From Gordonia sp. ABSL11-1 (GTDB lineage Bacteria; Actinomycetota; Actinomycetes; Mycobacteriales; Mycobacteriaceae): 64,000 bases of DNA. Numbering within the stretch: the stretch's first letter is position 1; every line of letters starts with the position of its first letter. A program made the translations under genes and the position numbers. The notes under the pieces were generated by a model. The model was not told where the DNA came from. It did no database searches and was given only the letters and a program-made list of their open reading frames with translations. Positions 59,880 to 64,000 of this stretch are shown here, piece by piece. The stretch lies in the NCBI RefSeq assembly GCF_030315685.1, contig NZ_JASXSI010000018.1, positions 38,634 through 102,633 of the forward strand, given 5' to 3'.

Positions 59880-60457
59880 ATGACGCAGGAAGAGCACCGC
59901 GGCCCGGCACGGCTCAGCCGCCGAGGTCCGCGATGGCAACGGGCCTGGCCGGCGGCGCTGGGAGTGCTCGTCGCAGCAGCAACCGCCTATGGGCTGAGCG
60001 ACGGACGAGATGTCGCGTCCATCGTCGCCGCCTCCGGGCTGGCGTACTTGGCGGCAGCGGCCACTGGGCGTCGATGGGCTGCGTGGGTCGCCTTCGGGAT
60101 CACGTTCTCGCTGGTCGCGCTGGACAAGTTCGCCGGGCTCGACGCGACACGTGGATCCTCGCCCTGGCCGCGGCCCTCCTGGCAGTGGGCCTTGTGGGTC
60201 GACGCACTCGCCCGTGGTGGGCGCTGCCGCTGCAGACCGCTGCGATGCTCGTGCTCGGCTCGACCGCAGTGCTCGCCGTTCGCCTGAATATGACCGTCGG
60301 TGGCCTGCTGCTAGCCGCGGCGCTCCTCGCCCACGCCGCATGGGACATCCACCACCACCGCACCGGACGAATCGTGGATCACTCGTTCGCCCAGTTCTGC
60401 GCAGTGCTCGACATCCTCGTCGCGGCCTTCGTCGCGGCCATCGCCCTGACCTCATGA
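59880..60457 (+). pseudogene. Small membrane protein with one frameshift
   Basis: From the ATG at 59880 (GAAGGAG upstream): WPAALGVLVAAATAYGLSDG and WVAFGITFSLVALDKFAGLD. Near 60148 the frame changes and continues ILALAAALLAVGLVGRRTRP, LVLGSTAVLAVRLNMTVGGL and FCAVLDILVAAFVAAIALTS, stop 60457. About six membrane segments in total; one or two bases restore a single frame. No family recognised. Confidence 0.7.
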
Positions 60458-60700
60458 CGGCCATCAGCGCACCGCAGCAGCCCTGGACACGGATCGAGGC
60501 TGACTCCGGGGTGCTGCTGCGCCGCCCGACTGCCAACGATGCCGCGGGAGTGTTCGCGGTCCACCGCGACCCCGCCGTCTACCAGTACGACCCACAGGAG
60601 ACCCACCCCGATCGCGACCATACCGCCCAGTTCCTCGGGCCGATGCTCGCGCACTGGGCAGAGCACGGGTTCGGCTACTGGGCGGTGCTCGTACCACGTG
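60454..60700 (+). pseudogene. N-terminal part of a GNAT gene cut by an IS21 remnant
   Basis: Starts at ATG 60454 in a 4-bp overlap with the membrane-protein stop: SGVLLRRPTANDAAGVFAVH, RDPAVYQYDPQETHPDRDHT, GYWAVLVPR. A RimJ-like GNAT protein begins, but after about 82 residues the sequence turns into IS21 transposase on the other strand; no acetyl-CoA motif is present. Confidence 0.8.
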
Positions 60701-61290
60701 CTGTGTGGGCAGGCGGCGTCCCGGGAACCGACCGCGCGGATGGGGAGCCCATACAGCCGGGCGGCGTCCTCGGTGATTGTCTCTGCGACACTGCGCTTTT
60801 GACTGCGCGACGAGGCGACGGAAGTTGCGGTCCGATCCGTCGTAGCCGGCGGTGCGGGCAACCAGTAACAGCCGTTTCGCGGTGATGCGGCCGTGTGATC
60901 GTTTGACACGTTCATCGACCAGGTCGGCCACAGCGTCGTAGTTGCGGGAACGCTCAACGTGCTCCGGTGGCGAATCGTCACCGGCCTCGAACCGGTCAAC
61001 GACACGCTTCACAGTCTTGTGGAGTCTTGTGGGTGGTGCCGCACAACTCGGCGGCCCCTCGGCAGCTCCCGACTTCGCGGTAAGCAGAAATGATGTCCAT
61101 ACGGTCCTTCGCAGACCACAATTGGAACTCCCCGGCGGTGATGGTGAGTGGTTGGCACGTAACACCGTCATCGCCTGGACCTTCAGTTCCGGGTCGACAC
61201 GACGAACACAAGGCGGGGACTTCTATCTGGCCACCAGTGGGGACCTCGACCTGGCCACCAATGGGGACTTTCTCATGGCCATGGACACGC
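60700..61290 (-). mobile_element. IS21-family left part (N-terminal IstA remnant and terminal repeats)
   Basis: On the minus strand, LWSAKDRMDIISAYREVGSC and AAELCGTTHKT, then after a frame change KTVKRVVDRFEAGDDSPPEH, VERSRNYDAVADLVDERVKR and AKRLLLVARTAGYDGSDRNF: the helix-turn-helix part of IstA, without the DDE domain. Beyond its start (61227-61272) CTGGCCACCAGTGGGGAC and CTGGCCACCAATGGGGAC repeat, as at IS21 ends. 61291-61418 holds nothing else. Confidence 0.8.
61227..61272. repeat. IS21-type terminal direct repeats
   Basis: Two near-identical 18-bp units (CTGGCCACCARTGGGGAC) 24 bp apart, with a third GGGGAC just before. Multiple such repeats at the ends are usual binding sites for the IS21 transposase. 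Confidence 0.7.
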
Positions 61291-61418
61291 TGGCGCAGCC
61301 GGACCCGCCGCCGCGACGCGGTCGCCCGGTAGCGCCCACCTGCTGCGGGGCAGGCCAGCCACCACGGTTGCCGGCTTGCCCTGCAGTCGTCTCCACGCTC
61401 CACTTCGAGGAGGACGAT

Positions 61419-62047
61419 CATGAACCCGACCCCCGATCCCGGCGACACTCACGACGGCGAGGTGCCCCGGACCTGTCCAGCCTGCCCCCGGCACTACTGG
61501 CGCAGGTCAAGCGCATGGTGCAAGCCGAGTACGCCAAAGACCTCCGCGCCCAGCTCGGCACCGTGCCCCGCACCGTCAACTGGCATGCCCTGAGCCCGGT
61601 CGATCTCGAACACGAACTCCTCGAGCTCAACGCCTTCGTCGACAGGATCCGCCACGAGTACGGGCTGCCGCCGCAGATCATCCCACCCATGTGGCACCGC
61701 CACCCCGAGCTGATCTGGTAACTGTCCGCACTGAAACAGCATGGGAGATCTGCTACGACCAGCAAGCCAACGGCAACATGGGCATCGTCTGGCACAACGA
61801 CTTCGCCATAGCGCGTGAGCGCCTGCGTGATTGGGTGACCATCTCCAGCACCCGCCTGGACCGCGACCGCGCGACTCGCGTCACCGCATGGCCCGGCGGC
61901 GAAGCAGAAGACTTCACGCCACCCGACACCACCGAGCATCCCGTCACCGACCGCACCGACGACTTCCTCGCGTTCGTCGATGAACGAGTCGCCGCGCGCC
62001 GCGCAGAGCAGGACCGGGTCGTGCAGGAGATCATCGACAGCGAATAG
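61419..62047 (+). pseudogene. DUF4913-type protein, broken in three places
   Basis: ATG 61419 starts MNPTPDPGDTHDGEVP; the next conserved part is in another frame (LSSLPPALLAQVKRMVQAEY, AQLGTVPRTVNWHALSPVDL, IRHEYGLPPQIIPPMWHRHP). After HPELIW a TAA replaces a likely GAA and one base is lost at CATGGGAG; the rest (NMGIVWHNDFAIARERLRDW, TRLDRDRATRVTAWPGGEAE) runs to 62047. This family is common on actinobacterial plasmids and integrative elements. Confidence 0.7.
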
Positions 62048-62117
62048 AGCGACGCGTTCATGCGGGGTGCCCGTCTCCGTTAGCGCGCCCGTCGGACGCC
62101 ACTCGTACCTGGGCGGT

Positions 62118-62357
62118 ATGACACGTCGGACACATCGAACCAGCACCGATACCGGAAGGCGCCTGTACGCGGAGCCCGTGAAGCGGCCCGTTCCCGACAT
62201 GCAGCGGCTGGTGGATCTCGTGCTCCATCTCGCCGAAACCGAGCACCGTGCCGCAACCCGCGCCCGGGCCGAGCCCGGAGGTGCCGGCGGCGGACAGCCC
62301 GTGGCGAACAACGGCGCGGCAACCCTGCCCGGCAGTGGCGAACCCAAGGTTCAATAG
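62118..62357 (+). CDS. Small hypothetical protein of the recombinase module
   Basis: 79 residues from the ATG at 62118. Basic start (MTRRTHRTSTDTGRRLYAEP), one helix (MQRLVDLVLHLAETEHRAAT), Gly/Ala-rich tail. No family known to me. Its place between the DUF4913 gene and a serine recombinase is one I associate with integrative elements. No clear ribosome site. Confidence 0.5.
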   Translation: MTRRTHRTSTDTGRRLYAEPVKRPVPDMQRLVDLVLHLAETEHRAATRARAEPGGAGGGQPVANNGAATLPGSGEPKVQ

Positions 62358-62426
62358 CACCCCGCGCAGGCCGGCGACGACCGGATCCGCATAGAAGCGG
62401 GCCCGAGGACGATGAAGGAGGACATC

Positions 62427-64000
62427 GTGACTATGCTGATTGAACCGGAAGCGTCGGTAACCCGCGAACCGCTGCCGTTGACGGCCGTGACCTACCAGCG
62501 TGCCCCACCGAGGAGCAGGCACTCAAAGGCGGACGCGCCGAGGGGTTCTCGATCCCCGCGCAACGCGAAGCGAACCGCCGCAAGGCCGACGAGCTCGGCG
62601 CGACCGTGGTGGAAGAGTTCACCGATCCGGGGAAGTCTGCCCGATCGGCCGACCGGCCCGACCTGCAACGCATGCTCGCATACGTCAAGGCACACCAGGT
62701 CACCTACTGCATCGTGCACAAGGTCGACCGGCTCGCCCGCGATCGGTTCGTGGACGTGACAATCCAGCACGCCCTCACCCAGGCGGGCGTCATCCTCGTC
62801 TCCTGCAGCGAGAGCATCGACGAGACGCCCTCCGGTGCGCTCGTGCACGGGGTGATGGCCACGATCGCCGAGTACCACTCCCGCAACCTCGCCGCGGAGG
62901 TCACCAAAGGTCTCACTCAGAAGATCGCGACCGGCGGAACCCCCAGCAAAGCACCGCTGGGGTACCTCAACGTCCGGCGGCACACCCCGGAAGGACGCGA
63001 GTATCGCACCGTCGACATCGACCCCGACCGGGCAACCTGGTCCGCTGGGCGTTTGAGACCTACGCCACCGGCGACACGTCCGTCGAACGAGTGCTGACCG
63101 ACATCACCGCCCGCGGGCTCACCACCGTCCCGTCCCCTCGAAAGGCAGCGAAACCGGTGAGCCTGTCCGGGTTCTTCAAACTGCTCCGCAACCCCTACTA
63201 CATCGGGCAGATCCGTTACAACGGTGCCGTCCATCCCGGCAGCCACGAACCCCTCATCAGCACCGAGACCTGGGAACAGGTGCAACGTCTGCTGTCCTCA
63301 CGCGCCAGCGCGGAGGTCCGCTACCGCAAGCACGAGCACTACCTCAAAGGCACGCTGTACTGCGCTGCCTGCCCGCCCGGCTCCAGTTCGCGTTCGCCAA
63401 GAGCCACACCGGGTCCGGTACGCCTACTACATCTGCACCGGCCGAGCACGCAAAGCCACCACCTGCACCCGCAAAGCCATCCCCGTCGGCGTCGCCGAAG
63501 ACCTCGTCGCCGCCTGCTACCAGCGGATCGGGATCAGCGAGGACACCTACAACGCCCTCGCCTCTCAGGTCGACGCGGCGTTCGAGGAGCGCCTCGCGTC
63601 CCGGTCCCAAGAACTCTCCGAGCTCGCCGCGAACCGCAAACGCCTCCACGACGAGTCCGACAAGCTCCTCGCCACGCACTTCGCCGACGCCATCGACCTC
63701 GAGACCCTCAAACGCCACCAAGACCGCATCCGCGCCGGCCTCGCCGAGATCGACCGCAAGCTCGACAGCGAGCATGAGGAACACACCGGGCACCGCAAGC
63801 ACCTCGCCACCGCGATGGGCCTGCTCACCCGTTGCGCGCAGACGTACATGCAGTCAGACGACAACGGCAAGCGCCTCGCCAACCAGGCGTTCTTCAAGCG
63901 CATCTACATCGGCGAAGAGGACGAACAGCCGACGCGGTACTCGCCGAACCGTTCGCCGCTCTCGCACCAACGGATGTTTCGCGCGTCGCCGGTTGTACTA
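62427..64000 (+). pseudogene. Large serine recombinase with several frameshifts, running off the window
   Basis: Starts at GTG 62427 after AAGGAG. TAVTYQRA is the start of the resolvase domain, but the catalytic Ser codon region is lost in the first frameshift (about 62502). Then SIPAQREANRRKADELGATV, YCIVHKVDRLARDRFVDVTI and VHGVMATIAEYHSRNLAAEV (resolvase), a Recombinase domain (LSGFFKLLRNPYYIGQIRYN), a zinc-ribbon part (LYCAACP, YYICTGRARKATTC) and a coiled coil (ELSELAANRKRLHDESDKLL). Frames change near 62502, 63035, 63370, 63415 and 63935. As read it cannot work. Confidence 0.85.

Noticed and set aside
61227..61272. Possible CRISPR-like repeats
   Set aside because: Only two to three units with no regular spacers; they fit IS21 terminal repeats.

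Overview
The window is high-GC actinobacterial DNA. A mycolic-acid-containing member of the Mycobacteriales close to Gordonia fits best. The signs are an Lsr2 nucleoid protein, the remnant of an antigen-85-like mycolyltransferase/esterase, ychF close to a DUF6542 membrane protein as in mycobacteria, frequent GTG starts, and many 4-bp ATGA/GTGA start-stop overlaps. The genus is an inference from gene content; no rRNA or tRNA gene was seen.

Layout. 1-7.9 kb: a pyrimidine-type cluster (2-oxoglutarate dioxygenase, yeast-type cytosine deaminase, PucR regulator, NCS1 permease), a broken saccharopine-dehydrogenase-like gene, an amino-acid permease and cyanase. 7.9-15 kb: a patchy stretch with gene remnants, a 21-bp perfect inverted repeat, AraC/GyrI and DUF1801 genes, a GH43-like secreted protein, an Imm5-like protein, two PIN-domain toxin-antitoxin pairs and acetyltransferases. 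Copies of the 3' end of ychF punctuate its right part. 15-30.6 kb: mostly core genes (ychF, an AI-2E exporter, an Ada/AlkA/Ogt repair fusion, rmuC, DUF6542, a nucleosidase, a fructosamine kinase, an SDR, a cell-wall amidase, a CobW GTPase, trhO, a lipoprotein, lsr2, a hydrolase). 30.6-38 kb: DUF1707, an IS1380 scar, a SRPBCC protein, a TetR-controlled glycosyltransferase/SnoaL/VOC cluster, then a mosaic of dead copies of genes that are intact further right. 38-43.5 kb: a tightly coupled six-gene operon of two paralogous secreted proteins, two membrane proteins and an ABC transporter. This is the best candidate here for an undescribed system. 43.5-64 kb: an island of nested IS remnants (IS1380, IS3, IS701, IS21), drug/stress-response modules and a decayed serine-recombinase module.

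How the genes work together. The island carries several small regulator-plus-target units. MarR lies divergent from a membrane protein/SDR/SGNH-hydrolase operon and is followed by an EamA exporter. An ABC exporter, histidine kinase and LuxR-type response regulator are translationally coupled below an MFS exporter. A quinone oxidoreductase is divergent from a second MarR gene across a palindrome. A TetR gene and a GNAT gene are neighbours, and the GNAT and MFS genes share a 21-bp 5' element. Much of this looks like efflux and detoxification cargo gathered by mobile DNA. Frameshifts cluster in remnants and at the right edge, so raw-read confirmation would separate real decay from assembly error.
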